This document shows, one piece after another, positions 16,539-25,826 of a DNA stretch of 59,473 nucleotides. Below the pieces are notes generated by a model. It searched no databases and had not been told where the DNA came from. It worked only from the letters and a program-made list of their open reading frames with translations. The DNA comes from Paenibacillus glycanilyticus NBRC 16618 (GTDB taxonomy: Bacteria; Bacillota; Bacilli; Paenibacillales; Paenibacillaceae). The first letter of the stretch is position 1; the number at the start of each line of letters is the position of its first letter. Where the stretch lies: NCBI RefSeq assembly GCF_004000805.1, contig NZ_BILY01000043.1:1-59473 (forward strand), written 5' to 3'. The position numbers and the translations under genes were made by a program.

Positions 16539-17009
16539 TTACTTCCGCTTGTTTCTCAGGTTTCTGAAGAAATTCGTCAACAGCTCGGCGCATTCTTGCT
16601 GAAGAATGCCGCTTGTTAATTCTGTTTCATGATTGAAACGGGGTTCCTGGAGCAAGTTCATTAACGTGCCCGCACAGCCTGCTTTAGGATCGCCCGTTCC
16701 GTATACAACCCGTTTCACCCTGGACTGGACTATGGCGCCTGCGCACATCGGACAAGGCTCAAGTGTGACGTACAGCGTACAGTCCAAGAGCCGCCAAGCA
16801 CCAAGCCGCTCACAAGCTTCTCGAATAGCGACCATTTCGGCATGCGCAGTCGGATCATGGTTAGTCTCCCGCAAGTTATAACCCCTTCCGACAACTTCCC
16901 CATTTTTCACTAGGATGGCACCGATCGGTACTTCGCCTATTTGTTCGGCTTTTTTGGCTTCTTCTATGGCGAGCTGCATCCAGGCCTGATCTTCTTGTTC
17001 TCGAATCAT
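16539..17009 (-). CDS. tadA: tRNA adenosine(34) deaminase
   Basis: Converts A34 to inosine in tRNA-Arg(ACG). The 156-aa protein has the cytidine-deaminase zinc site HAE (with the proton-shuttle Glu) and PCPMC. The start at 17009 has GGAGGG just upstream; the longer frame to 17057 adds 16 residues with no ribosome site. In B. subtilis tadA lies before the SRP RNA on the same strand, while here it is about 38 kb away and inverted. The DnaA-box array lies just upstream. Confidence 0.95.
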   Translation of the reverse strand: MIREQEDQAWMQLAIEEAKKAEQIGEVPIGAILVKNGEVVGRGYNLRETNHDPTAHAEMVAIREACERLGAWRLLDCTLYVTLEPCPMCAGAIVQSRVKRVVYGTGDPKAGCAGTLMNLLQEPRFNHETELTSGILQQECAELLTNFFRNLRNKRK

Positions 17010-17084
17010 ATTACCCTCCAACGTACGATAAAATCGAACAAATTCGCATTTATTCATCGAACAGATATTCTGTTGTTAACATGT

Positions 17085-17190
17085 AGTGGATAAAATTGTG
17101 GATAACTATCATGGTGTCCACAAAACTACACACAAACTATTCTATGGGCATGTGGATTAGTTGTTGATAATGTCAATAACTTGTGGATAA
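17085..17190. promoter_or_regulatory. Phased DnaA-box array between tadA and a sporulation-type kinase
   Basis: Two perfect boxes (TGTGGATAA at 17097-17105 and 17182-17190) and four one-mismatch boxes (17085, 17151, 17162, 17171) all point the same way. The last four start at 17151, 17162, 17171 and 17182, spaced 11, 9 and 11 bases, so they face the same side of the helix. The array ends 33 bases before the kinase GTG. No clear -35/-10 pair was seen between boxes and gene, so a promoter overlapping the boxes is likely. DnaA could repress or activate the kinase, tadA, or both. Confidence 0.75.
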
Positions 17191-17222
17191 CTGATGCCCA
17201 ATTTAAAGGATGTGCATAGCCA

Positions 17223-19097
17223 GTGTCTTTTAAAGCCAAGTTCTCCATCTACATATTTATGATTGTTCTGGCGATGTTTATCCTTATCGTTATTTTGGAC
17301 CAATATGCCGCGCTTCGCAATATGAATCAGGATATGGAGGAAGTGATGGAGCAGGCTTCGGCCAAGCTCTCGGACTCATTTGACCAGCATCCGGGCTGGA
17401 CCTCGGACGTAGCCGCTTTAAGAGACGATCCGGAGTTCGAACCCAATGAAATGCAGGACTTATTAAAAAAGCTTTACCCCGATCTGGAGGAAGTAACCGT
17501 GTTCCGTCCGGATTCTACCGGAATAATGTCCGAGGATAAGGTGTTGTTCGGCACTTACACCTTCAAGGACGAAGCCAAAGATATGGCTTACGCCGCGCAG
17601 GTTGCCGAGAAGGGCTTCCAGGTCCGCGAGGTGAATTGGAACGGCAAGGAGTATATCAAGAGCTATTACAGCGATGCGAGCCTTGCGCCTTACGTGATTG
17701 GCATGGTGTACGACTGCGAGGAATATAACCAGATTATGAGCATGAAACGGATGGATGCGATGACTTATGCCGGCGTTATCCTGCTGTTCGTGCTTATTAG
17801 CAGTTATCTGCTTGCCGGATTTATGCTGAGGCCGCTAAACGCGATTTTGTGGAAGGTAAACGAAGTATCGCTCGGTCGCTTCCAGACGGCTATAAAAGTC
17901 AGAGGCAAGGATGAGTTTGGCCTGCTGGCGCTGAAGATAAACGCGATGTCCCAGAACCTAAGCATTTATATGGAGAAGCTCCGCCAGGCCTTTGAGGATA
18001 ACCGGCAGATGAAGGAATATTTGCAGTCCTTTATCGACCATACAAGCGATGCGATTCATGTCGTGGATTTACAGGGGAAATTCATTCAAGTGAACAAAGC
18101 CTTCGAGCAGTTGTTCGGTTACACCTCGGAGGAGGTGTTTGGCGCGGAGATCGAGCTGGTACCGGACACGCATAGGGGAGAAATGCGCCTGATTATCAAT
18201 TCTCTGCAGGAGGGCAAGGTGCTGCCTGCCCAGGAGACGATCCGGATGACCAAAAGCGGCGAGATCATTCCCGTCAGCGTCACCATATCCCCTATAAGGG
18301 ACACGGAGGGCGTCATTCAGGCTTTCGCAAGCATTACCCGCGATATGAGAAGCCGTAACCGTATGGAAGAGCTGCTGCGCCGTTCTGAGAAGCTTACGAC
18401 GGTCGGGCAGCTGGCAGCCGGAGTGGCGCACGAGATCCGCAATCCGTTGACTACCCTGCGCGGCTTCCTGCAGCTTCAGCAGCATACGGGCAAGATGAAT
18501 CTGGAGCATACCGGACTGATGCTGTCGGAGCTTGACCGGATCAACCTGATTGTCGGAGAATTTCTGATTCTGGCAAAGCCGCAGGCAACCAGATTCGCGC
18601 CAAGAGACGTCAGGGACGTTTTCCGAAGCGTTTTGTCGCTGATCGACAGCGAAGGGCATTTGCATAACGTGACCTTTACGACATCTTTTACCGAAGCGCC
18701 ATGCCTTGTGTCCTGTGAAGAGAATCAACTGAAGCAGGTTTTCATTAATCTGCTCAAGAACGGAATCGAGGCCATGCCGTCCGGAGGAAGAATACATACC
18801 CATATCGCTTCAAAAAACGACCAGATTACGATTTCCATTACGGATGAAGGAATCGGAATACCGGATGACATGATCCCGAAGATCGGCAACCCGTTCTTCA
18901 CCGGCAAGGAAAGCGGCACGGGGCTTGGCATGATGATCAGCCAGCGGATTATCCACAGTCATCAGGGGCTGATGGAGATCAAGAGCCAGGTGAACGTCGG
19001 AACAACGATTATCATTACGCTCCCTGCTTTGAAAGAAGGGAACGCGAACGGTATACTAGTTGAAGGATTGGATAAACATAGCGCAAATGTCGGCTGA
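17223..19097 (+). CDS. Sporulation-type sensor histidine kinase (HAMP-PAS-HisKA-HATPase)
   Basis: A 624-aa membrane kinase: TM helix at about 7-28, an outer sensor domain of about 150 residues, TM helix at about 181-200, HAMP (200-255), PAS (265-380), then HisKA with H403 in HEIRNPLTTLRGFLQLQ. HEIRNPLT-GFLQL is the form seen in the KinA-KinE phosphorelay kinases that feed Spo0F. The ATPase has the N box (NQLKQVFINLLKNGIEA), DEGIGIP and GTGLGMMIS. GTG start with AAAGGATG upstream. There is no partner response regulator gene, as expected for an orphan phosphorelay kinase. A perfect DnaA box also lies inside the gene at 18949-18957. Confidence 0.88.
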   Translation: MSFKAKFSIYIFMIVLAMFILIVILDQYAALRNMNQDMEEVMEQASAKLSDSFDQHPGWTSDVAALRDDPEFEPNEMQDLLKKLYPDLEEVTVFRPDSTGIMSEDKVLFGTYTFKDEAKDMAYAAQVAEKGFQVREVNWNGKEYIKSYYSDASLAPYVIGMVYDCEEYNQIMSMKRMDAMTYAGVILLFVLISSYLLAGFMLRPLNAILWKVNEVSLGRFQTAIKVRGKDEFGLLALKINAMSQNLSIYMEKLRQAFEDNRQMKEYLQSFIDHTSDAIHVVDLQGKFIQVNKAFEQLFGYTSEEVFGAEIELVPDTHRGEMRLIINSLQEGKVLPAQETIRMTKSGEIIPVSVTISPIRDTEGVIQAFASITRDMRSRNRMEELLRRSEKLTTVGQLAAGVAHEIRNPLTTLRGFLQLQQHTGKMNLEHTGLMLSELDRINLIVGEFLILAKPQATRFAPRDVRDVFRSVLSLIDSEGHLHNVTFTTSFTEAPCLVSCEENQLKQVFINLLKNGIEAMPSGGRIHTHIASKNDQITISITDEGIGIPDDMIPKIGNPFFTGKESGTGLGMMISQRIIHSHQGLMEIKSQVNVGTTIIITLPALKEGNANGILVEGLDKHSANVG

Positions 19098-19114
19098 GGA
19101 GGAGTAATCCGTCA

Positions 19115-19861
19115 ATGGACAACATTGCAGGTACCAGTACTTACAGCTGCTTGATTGCGGGAGCTACGGGACTTGTCGGATCGGCGCTGCTGGAGCAGCT
19201 TCTGAACGATCAGGCCTGTCATTCCATTACGGTATTAGCCAGGCGGCCGATTGGCCGCATAGAGATGGAGCCGGAAGCGAGGTCCAAGCTGCACGTCATT
19301 ATCGCGGATTTCGACCGGATGTGGGAAGCGCTGGATGACGTGACGGTGGATCTCGTGTACTGTACGCTGGGGACTACGATAAAGACGGCGGGATCCCAGG
19401 AAGAGTTCCGCAAGGTGGATTATGACTACCCGCTTGCCTTGGCAGAGTGGGGACAGCATACGGGAGCGCGTCATTTTCTGGTCATAACGGCAATGGGAGC
19501 TTCGTCTTCCTCTGCCTTTTTCTATAATCGGGTAAAAGGCGAGCTTGAAGAGCAGCTGGCCCTGATTCCGCTGGAATCGGTCCGGATCTTCAGGCCGTCG
19601 CTGCTGCTTGGCCCGCGTCAGTCGTTCCGACTTGGAGAAACGATTGGCGCGGCCGTGTCGAAGGCAGTACAATGGGGTATGGTAGGCTCGCTTCGGCCAT
19701 ACCGTCCGATCGCGGGCGAGGCTGTCGCCAAAGCGATGCGGATAGCAGCGAAGCAAGCCATGACGGAGCAAGCAGGGGATAGGCAGGCGGAAGGACAGCC
19801 AGCTATTCATACGTATTCCTCCGATCGCATAGCGGAAATGGCAGCACAGACTACGGGGTGA
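19115..19861 (+). CDS. NAD(P)-binding oxidoreductase, atypical SDR type
   Basis: A 248-aa Rossmann-fold protein with the dinucleotide motif GATGLVGSALLEQLL at the N-terminus and a YNRVKGELE segment that fills the place of the usual YxxxK. This pattern fits the HTATIP2/YbjT-like atypical SDR group, whose members often act on electron carriers or serve regulatory roles. Substrate unknown. GAGGAGG is 10 bases before the ATG. It lies 17 bases after the kinase and 6 bases before the rluF-like gene, suggesting one operon. Confidence 0.82.
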   Translation: MDNIAGTSTYSCLIAGATGLVGSALLEQLLNDQACHSITVLARRPIGRIEMEPEARSKLHVIIADFDRMWEALDDVTVDLVYCTLGTTIKTAGSQEEFRKVDYDYPLALAEWGQHTGARHFLVITAMGASSSSAFFYNRVKGELEEQLALIPLESVRIFRPSLLLGPRQSFRLGETIGAAVSKAVQWGMVGSLRPYRPIAGEAVAKAMRIAAKQAMTEQAGDRQAEGQPAIHTYSSDRIAEMAAQTTG

Positions 19862-19867
19862 ACTTTT

Positions 19868-20569
19868 GTGCGTATTAATAAGTTTATAAGCGAGACAGGA
19901 TATTGCTCCCGTCGTGAGGCGGATAAGCTGGTCGACAGCGGACGCGTCACGATTAACGGAGCGAAGGCTGAGCTCGGCAGCCAAGCGGAGCTTGGCGATG
20001 ATGTACGGATTGACGGGAAGCGGATCGGCGAGCAGAAGCATCATGTTTATATCGCTCTGAACAAGCCGGTGGGCATTACGAGCACGACCGAGCTGCATAT
20101 CCGCGGCAATATCGTCGATTTTGTCGGCCATCAAGAGCGGATCTTTCCGATCGGCCGGCTGGACAAGGATTCCGAAGGGCTGATTCTGCTCACGAATGAC
20201 GGCGACGTGGTTAATCCGATTCTCCGCTCGGAAGGCAAGCACGAGAAGGAGTATATCGTTACGGTTGACCGTCCGGTTACGGCGGAGTTTGTCAAAGGAA
20301 TGTCGAGCGGAGTTCGCATCCTGGGCAGCATGACGCTGCCCTGCCAGGTGACCAGAGTAGGGGATCGTGTCTTCCGGATTGTTCTGACCGAAGGGAAGAA
20401 CCGGCAGATTCGCCGGATGTGCGAGGCATTTGGTTACCATGTGCGGAAGCTGCAGCGCATCCGCATTATGAATATTCATCTCGGACAATTGCCAACGGGC
20501 AAATGGCGGGACTTGACGGAAGCGGAAAAAGCGGAGCTGTTCGGTTCCTTGAATTACCGCCCGTCGTAA
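19868..20569 (+). CDS. rluF: 23S rRNA pseudouridine synthase, RluF-like
   Basis: A 233-aa enzyme with an N-terminal S4 RNA-binding domain (RINKFISETGYCSRREAD) and the RsuA-family core; the catalytic Asp is in GRLDKDSEGL. EGKNRQIRRMC is the C-terminal signature. RluF modifies U2604 of 23S rRNA in E. coli; the exact site here is inferred. GTG start only 6 bases after the preceding stop, whose 3' end supplies a weak ribosome site. Confidence 0.88.
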   Translation: MRINKFISETGYCSRREADKLVDSGRVTINGAKAELGSQAELGDDVRIDGKRIGEQKHHVYIALNKPVGITSTTELHIRGNIVDFVGHQERIFPIGRLDKDSEGLILLTNDGDVVNPILRSEGKHEKEYIVTVDRPVTAEFVKGMSSGVRILGSMTLPCQVTRVGDRVFRIVLTEGKNRQIRRMCEAFGYHVRKLQRIRIMNIHLGQLPTGKWRDLTEAEKAELFGSLNYRPS

Positions 20570-20584
20570 GGCAGGTTAAAACAG

Positions 20585-20617
20585 AAACTCCCCTGATTCT
20601 AGGAATCGGGGGAGTTT
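20585..20617. terminator. Bidirectional terminator between rluF and motB
   Basis: aaactcccctgatt pairs with aatcgggggagttt. T-rich runs follow on both strands, serving the converging rluF and motAB transcripts. Confidence 0.8.
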
Positions 20618-20633
20618 TCTTTAAAGACGTTTC

Positions 20634-21452
20634 TCACTGCTTAGGCGTTGCAGGAATTTGCTGCACCTTGCTCGAATCGACATATTTACGAATGATCGAT
20701 ACTTCAACCCGGCGGTTCTTCGCCCGTCCGGCCGTTGTATCATTGGAAGCTACCGGACGGTATTCGCCGTAACCGATGGCACTGAAGCGTTCCGGCTTCA
20801 GCTTGTTATTCTCCAGAAGCACGTCCATAAACCGGATCGCCCTGGAAGAGCTCAGATCCCAGTTGGATTTGAAGTTCTGCGTCCGGATCGGCTGGTCGTC
20901 GGTATGTCCGGATACGACAATCTCATAGCCGGTATAAGGCTCCAGCATCTTGGAGATATTGGCTGCCAGCTCCTTCGATTCCGTCTTGAGAGCATCACTG
21001 CCGGAAGCAAATAACGCATTGTCGCTAATCGTAATCATCAGCTGGGATTGATTAAGCTTCGTTTCCAGCTCAGAGGACAAGCCATTTTTCTTTATATACT
21101 GGTCCAGCTGCTTCTTCAGCTTTTCCAAATCTTCCTGTTCCTTTTTGATCAGCTCTTGAAGATTGGACTCCGTATCCTCATGCTGATCCTTGCTGGTCTT
21201 CTTCCCGTCATCGATTTGCTGCTGCGGCTGCTCGCCCGACTTGATAACCGACGGATTGTCCATGATACCGGCCCCGGAATTGAATGCAGCGCTGAACGCC
21301 TCGCTCATCCGTTCGAACTTTCTCGCATCCGTGGAGCTCGCCGCATACAATACGATAAACAGCGCGAGAAGCAGCGTCAGCAGATCGGCATAAGGGATAA
21401 GCCATGATTCGTCGATATGTTCATCGTGATCGTCGTGCTTACGCTTTTTCAC
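20634..21452 (-). CDS. motB: Flagellar stator protein MotB
   Basis: Anchors the stator to peptidoglycan and carries the ion-binding aspartate. The 272-aa protein has one N-terminal TM helix (WLIPYADLLTLLLALFIVLY) with the essential Asp in PYADLL, a Gln/Lys-rich linker, and a C-terminal OmpA domain (SGHTDDQPIRT, LSSSRAIRFMDVL, GYGEYRP). Its start overlaps the motA end by 14 bases. The helix sequence looks more like proton-type MotB than sodium-type MotS, but this is tentative. Confidence 0.95.
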   Translation of the reverse strand: MKKRKHDDHDEHIDESWLIPYADLLTLLLALFIVLYAASSTDARKFERMSEAFSAAFNSGAGIMDNPSVIKSGEQPQQQIDDGKKTSKDQHEDTESNLQELIKKEQEDLEKLKKQLDQYIKKNGLSSELETKLNQSQLMITISDNALFASGSDALKTESKELAANISKMLEPYTGYEIVVSGHTDDQPIRTQNFKSNWDLSSSRAIRFMDVLLENNKLKPERFSAIGYGEYRPVASNDTTAGRAKNRRVEVSIIRKYVDSSKVQQIPATPKQ

Positions 21453-22236
21453 CGGCGCCAGCCTCCTTCTCCCTCATAGCCGCCCGTTCCGTTGGGGTGA
21501 GGAATACAGACAGCTTCTGGTTAATCGCGATCGTGGATACGCCGGATTGAATCGAGAGCAGGCCTTCTACCATCATCAGGCGAAGCTGCACTTCTTTCTT
21601 GGACAAACGCTTCAGTTTATTCGCAAGCGGATGCCACAGGACGTAACCGGTAAAGATACCGAGCAGCGTTGCGATAAAGGCGCCGGCAATGGAGTGGGCA
21701 AGAGTCTCCATATCGTCCATGTGGCCAAGCGCGCCGATCAGACCAACTACGGCACCGAGTACGCCAAGCGTTGGAGCGTAAGTGCCGGCTTGCGTGAAGA
21801 TCAAGGCACCGGCTTTATGGCGGTCTTCCGTTGCGGAAATATCCTCGAGCAGGACATCACGGACGAAATCCTGGTCATTCCCGTCAATAATCATGCGCAT
21901 GCCGTTGCGGAGGAAAGTATCTTCAATATCCTCGACCTTGGCTTCCAGGGCAAGGAGGCCTTCGCGGCGGGTAATCGAAGCCCATTCCATAAAGCTCTCG
22001 ATCAGCTGCTCGCGAGGCATCAGCGGTTGTTCCTTGAAGGCGATCTTGAACAGCTTGCCGACCTTGGAAAGCTCCGACATCGGGAAGGCGATCATAATCG
22101 AAGCGATGGTCCCGAGGACGATAATCATATAAGCGGCGGGATTTAACAGATTGCTAAGAGCGGCACCCTTCAGCGTCATACCGACCAGTACCGCTACGAG
22201 TCCTAATATAATACCGATAATTGTAGAATTTTTCAT
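21439..22236 (-). CDS. motA: Flagellar stator protein MotA
   Basis: Four-helix stator subunit that couples ion flow to torque. The product is about 265 aa. TM1 starts STIIGIILGLVAVLVG; the cytoplasmic loop contains the charged LLALEAKVEDIEDTFLRNGM region that touches FliG. Helices 3 and 4 include GVLGAVVGLIGAL and AGAFIATLLGIFTGYVLW. I place the start at the ATG 22236, 6 bases after GGGG; ATG 22239 is equally possible. Together with motB it forms a two-gene operon behind a sigma-D-like promoter. Confidence 0.94.
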   Translation of the reverse strand: MKNSTIIGIILGLVAVLVGMTLKGAALSNLLNPAAYMIIVLGTIASIMIAFPMSELSKVGKLFKIAFKEQPLMPREQLIESFMEWASITRREGLLALEAKVEDIEDTFLRNGMRMIIDGNDQDFVRDVLLEDISATEDRHKAGALIFTQAGTYAPTLGVLGAVVGLIGALGHMDDMETLAHSIAGAFIATLLGIFTGYVLWHPLANKLKRLSKKEVQLRLMMVEGLLSIQSGVSTIAINQKLSVFLTPTERAAMREKEAGAGEKA

Positions 22237-22279
22237 CATGCACCCCGTCCAGTACGTTTTCGACAAATCTCTAGTACTT

Positions 22280-22307
22280 ATATCGACAAGTTATCGTACG
22301 GAAATTA
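22280..22307 (-). promoter_or_regulatory. Sigma-D-like promoter of motAB
   Basis: On the minus strand, TAAT (22307-22304), a 16-base spacer and GTCGATAT (22287-22280), close to the flagellar sigma-D consensus TAAA-N15-GCCGATAT. It lies about 45 bases before motA. Confidence 0.65.
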
Positions 22308-22405
22308 GACTTTCAGAAATGATTTAAGAGAGAGAGCGTTAATTTTTGTGAAAATGCGGTAAAATGAGTATAGAAGATAATTATGGTAAAGGTGGTTGAC
22401 CTATA

Positions 22406-22699
22406 GTGGGAGTTAGACATGCAAGAGAGTATGCAGATATATTGAAAGAACTGACGGAAGCGGTTAGCGAAGTAGAAGGAAGCTACACGTTTTTCGAGAT
22501 GGAAGAAGAAGAGTGGGCGGCGCTTGGGGCGGACGACCGGCATGAAGTCATGGAGGCGCTTGCCGACGATGTGTTCTTCGGGCTTGGCGAGCAGCCGGTA
22601 ATCGAGGTTGGCAGAGGAGCGATTACGTACCATCCGAAGCATCATGTCATTGAAGTGTCGCATGGAGACAACGTGACCCGTATGATTCGGCTGACATAA
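22406..22699 (+). CDS. Small protein of unknown function upstream of the EAL gene
   Basis: A 97-aa protein with no recognised family. The N-terminal half is helical and acidic (FFEMEEEEWAALGADDRHEV), and the C-terminal half is beta-like with several His residues (YHPKHHVIEVSHG). GTG start with GGTGG about 8 bases upstream. It ends 18 bases before the EAL gene and is likely co-transcribed, so a link to c-di-GMP signalling is possible but unproven. Confidence 0.65.
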   Translation: MGVRHAREYADILKELTEAVSEVEGSYTFFEMEEEEWAALGADDRHEVMEALADDVFFGLGEQPVIEVGRGAITYHPKHHVIEVSHGDNVTRMIRLT

Positions 22700-22717
22700 A
22701 GGCAACAAAGGGAGAGC

Positions 22718-23962
22718 GTGAGCGTGACGAACGATTGCTTATCAAATACGACGTTACCGCAGACGCTGCAGCTGGATGGCGAGCAGCTGTCTGCTTTCTA
22801 TCAGCCGATCATTGCTCTTGATACGAGAAAAGTGGTTGGTTACGAGGTGCTGGGGAGAGCCTGCAAGGACGATGCCGTCCGCAGTCTGGGGCCGTTTTTC
22901 TGCGACGCCTCCGTACCTGTCGAAGATCATATCGCGGTTGACCGGATTTTGCGTGAACAGGCTTTTCGGAAAATAGGCGAAATTCCGCAGCCTCCGATGC
23001 TGTTTATTAATTTGAAGCCGAACTGGATGCACCGGGGCGTGCAGTCAGGGGAGATATACACCTTATCTCTGCTGGATAAATATCGGATTGATCCCCGCAG
23101 AGTCGTGATAGAGATTACGGAAGAAAGCTTTAACGGCGAGATCGAGGAGCTGCGCGAAATTATCGATTTGTACCGCTCCAAGGGCTGTCTGATTGCGATT
23201 GACGATGTTGGCAGCGGCTTTAGCGGGATGGATCGGATTGCCCTGATTCAGCCGAACATTCTGAAAATCGACATTCATATGCTGAAACGGAGCGCGAGTC
23301 ACGACGGCTATCTGGGTACGCTCCGTTCCCTCTCCGCGCTGGCTGACCAGCTTGGGGCTTCGCTGCTTGCCGAAGGCGTGGAGACCAAGCAGGATTTGGC
23401 GAGAGCGATCCAAGCGGGAGTCCGGTACGTACAGGGCTTTCTGTTCGCGAAGGCCGAGCCGGAGTTCGACGAGCCGTCCCGTTTTTCGGCCCTGCTGGAA
23501 GAAGAACTGGAGGCGCACCGCCAGCTGCAGCTCTATTCGGAGAACTACTGGAGCTATTTGTCGGACAGGCTGTCCGGCAAGATCGACCGGATTGGTCATC
23601 TGGAGGAGCTGGAGGACGAGGATAATGAATGGATCGTCCGGCTGCTGCAGGAACTGGAGAACAACAGCATCCGCGTCTACCTTTGCAGCGAAGACGGCAT
23701 CCAAATCTCCTCCAACTATTCGAGAAGAGAAGACGGAAGCTGGCGGCGGGAGGACGAATACTGCGGGGCCAACTGGAGCTGGCGGCCGTATTTCGTTCCG
23801 AATGTCGTTCAATTAAACGAGAACCGCCGCTCCATGGTTTCCCGCGCCTATACCGATCTGGATTCAAGGGCATGGATCCGGACGGTATCGGTACTGGTGA
23901 AGCCCGGCATTATTTTGTTCGTTGATATGAAAGATCCCGCGCCTGATTATTACCGGTTATAG
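22718..23962 (+). CDS. EAL-domain protein, YkuI-like
   Basis: A 414-aa cytoplasmic protein. The EAL domain (about 25-255) keeps most catalytic residues: EVLGR (the EAL position), NLKPN, ITEES, DDVGSG, KID and EGVET. It is therefore likely a c-di-GMP phosphodiesterase, though B. subtilis YkuI has shown little activity. The C-terminal region (260-414, LYSENYWSYLSDRL onward) matches the PAS-like YkuI C-domain. Its GTG start follows AAGGGAG. Confidence 0.88.
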   Translation: MSVTNDCLSNTTLPQTLQLDGEQLSAFYQPIIALDTRKVVGYEVLGRACKDDAVRSLGPFFCDASVPVEDHIAVDRILREQAFRKIGEIPQPPMLFINLKPNWMHRGVQSGEIYTLSLLDKYRIDPRRVVIEITEESFNGEIEELREIIDLYRSKGCLIAIDDVGSGFSGMDRIALIQPNILKIDIHMLKRSASHDGYLGTLRSLSALADQLGASLLAEGVETKQDLARAIQAGVRYVQGFLFAKAEPEFDEPSRFSALLEEELEAHRQLQLYSENYWSYLSDRLSGKIDRIGHLEELEDEDNEWIVRLLQELENNSIRVYLCSEDGIQISSNYSRREDGSWRREDEYCGANWSWRPYFVPNVVQLNENRRSMVSRAYTDLDSRAWIRTVSVLVKPGIILFVDMKDPAPDYYRL

Positions 23963-23967
23963 GGATA

Positions 23968-24486
23968 TTAAAGAATAGACTGGTACACCATACAATGGAA
24001 CTCGGCCGGCCCTTGCGGCGTTGGCCTTACATACGTGTCTTCAATGGCAAAGCCGGCCCGTTCGTAAGCGCGAATGGCCCGCGTGTTCCAGGTTAGCACC
24101 TCTAGGTCAATGCTGTTCTGAGGGGCTCGGCGAAGAGCTTCGCGGATCAGCAGCCGCAGAAAGCCGGGGCCGATGCCTCTTCCGCATAAAGCGGGATGAA
24201 GGCTGAGACCGAGGCGGGTAACGCCAACAATGGGAAAGAATTGGGCGAACCCGATCAGTTCCCGGTCGCGATTCACGACAGCAGCATATTGCATGCGTCG
24301 CAGGACGGGGTCGCCGAATTCGATCTCGTCCTTTTGCATCGTATCCCATGCCGGCCAATGGTAAAGATCGTAAGGCGATTCGTATTGCCATTCGCAGATT
24401 TGCCGGGCATGATCGATTTCCATCGGCTGGATAGTCATGTCCTCCAGTGATGGTTTATAATGTACCTCATCAGTAAAATTAGTCAT
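23968..24486 (-). CDS. GNAT family N-acetyltransferase
   Basis: A 172-aa single-domain acetyltransferase. Acetyl-CoA loop CGRGIGPGFLRLL is near residue 107, followed by LEVLTWNTRAIRAYERAGF, the standard GNAT beta5-alpha4 segment. Substrate unknown. ATG at 24486 with TGAGGG upstream. It converges with the EAL gene, leaving only 5 bases between stops. Confidence 0.88.
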   Translation of the reverse strand: MTNFTDEVHYKPSLEDMTIQPMEIDHARQICEWQYESPYDLYHWPAWDTMQKDEIEFGDPVLRRMQYAAVVNRDRELIGFAQFFPIVGVTRLGLSLHPALCGRGIGPGFLRLLIREALRRAPQNSIDLEVLTWNTRAIRAYERAGFAIEDTYVRPTPQGPAEFHCMVYQSIL

Positions 24487-24592
24487 GGATCTACCCTCAT
24501 TAATAAGAATCTATAAGTTTCTTTCCATTATAACATTTCGGTAATCGACTTCATGAGGATTTGGCGAAGGACAACGAAGGAGAACTTTTACG

Positions 24593-25810
24593 ATGCGGAA
24601 ATTAATAGCGCTTGGCTGTTTGTCTTATCTCGTAATTGGATTAGCTCATGTTGTGGGCGGGTCGGTAATGGAGCAGATGCTCGATAAATACGGTTTGTCT
24701 TATGACGACGGCGGGCAATGGATGATGAATCAGTTTTTTGGTTTTTTGGTGGGCGTATTGCTGTCCCCGTTTATTACGTCCAAGCTGGGCAAAAGAGGGG
24801 GAGTGCTTCTCTCGCTTGGTCTCCTGACGCTTGGCGAAGCGGCTTACAGCCTTACTCCCCACTCCTGGGGACTGATGCTGTTCATCGCCTTGTTTGCCGG
24901 GTTCGGCTTTGGCATGACGGAATCCGTCATTGGTGCCATGGTCATTGATCTGGCGGAAGAAAGCGGCAAGGCCAACGCGATGACCAAGCTGGAAACGTTC
25001 TTTGGAATCGGCGCTTTCCTGATGCCAACGATGGCAAGTATATTGATCCGATACGATGTATGGCAATTATCTTTCCCGATACTCTCGGCACTAGCCGGCA
25101 TTACCTTTATCCTATGGATGACGATCTCGTTTGGGCCAATCGACGACAAGATCGGTTTTCATGCCAGAGGGAAGAAGGCGTCGGCGGAGCGGGAAGCTGG
25201 CGAACCGCGTCCACAAGGATGGTTCGGTTATAAGAGAGCTTCGCTTCCGTTCCTGCTGCTGTCGGCGTTATTTTTCGTCCTCTATGTTGGCGTGGAAATG
25301 AGCTTCTCCAATTATCTGCCTTCCATTATGATCGAACGCTCCGGCATGTCGGAGGCGAATGCTCCTTCTTCGCTTAGCCTGTTCTGGGGCACGATGATCC
25401 TGGGGCGTCTGTTCGCCGGACGGCTGGCGGATCGTGTCGGATACATGCGCTATCTGTTTGTTGCAATTGCCGGAGCCTGCGTCGTTATTCTTGCGATGGG
25501 GGCCGTTGGGCAGTTAAGCGGCATGATGGTTCTTGTCGGACTAAGCGGATTGTTCTTCTCCGGCGTATTCGGGATTGCTCTCGTATTCGCAAACGGATTA
25601 ATTCCGGGGATGACCGAGCGGACAACCAGTCTGCTTGTCGCTTGCGGAGGCGTAGGCGGGGCGATCTTCCCGAAGCTGACGGGATGGATGATGGACAACT
25701 ATGGTGCGGACCGCACGGTCTGGATTCTTGGAGCTTTCCTAATTGCAATGTTTGTCGTATTGCTTGCGATGCTGGCGCTCGGCCGGAAGCAGCAGACGGC
25801 AGCTGCCTGA
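24593..25810 (+). CDS. MFS transporter
   Basis: A 405-aa membrane protein with about 12 helices in two halves, joined by a charged loop near residues 185-210. The cytoplasmic loop between helices 8 and 9 reads GRLFAGRLADRVGYMRYL, a form of the MFS A-motif. It resembles FucP/YfkF-like sugar or drug permeases, but substrate cannot be named. ATG follows AAGGAGAA. A long hairpin ends the gene. Confidence 0.86.
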   Translation: MRKLIALGCLSYLVIGLAHVVGGSVMEQMLDKYGLSYDDGGQWMMNQFFGFLVGVLLSPFITSKLGKRGGVLLSLGLLTLGEAAYSLTPHSWGLMLFIALFAGFGFGMTESVIGAMVIDLAEESGKANAMTKLETFFGIGAFLMPTMASILIRYDVWQLSFPILSALAGITFILWMTISFGPIDDKIGFHARGKKASAEREAGEPRPQGWFGYKRASLPFLLLSALFFVLYVGVEMSFSNYLPSIMIERSGMSEANAPSSLSLFWGTMILGRLFAGRLADRVGYMRYLFVAIAGACVVILAMGAVGQLSGMMVLVGLSGLFFSGVFGIALVFANGLIPGMTERTTSLLVACGGVGGAIFPKLTGWMMDNYGADRTVWILGAFLIAMFVVLLAMLALGRKQQTAAA

Positions 25811-25826
25811 ATAGAGTAGCGGGAAA

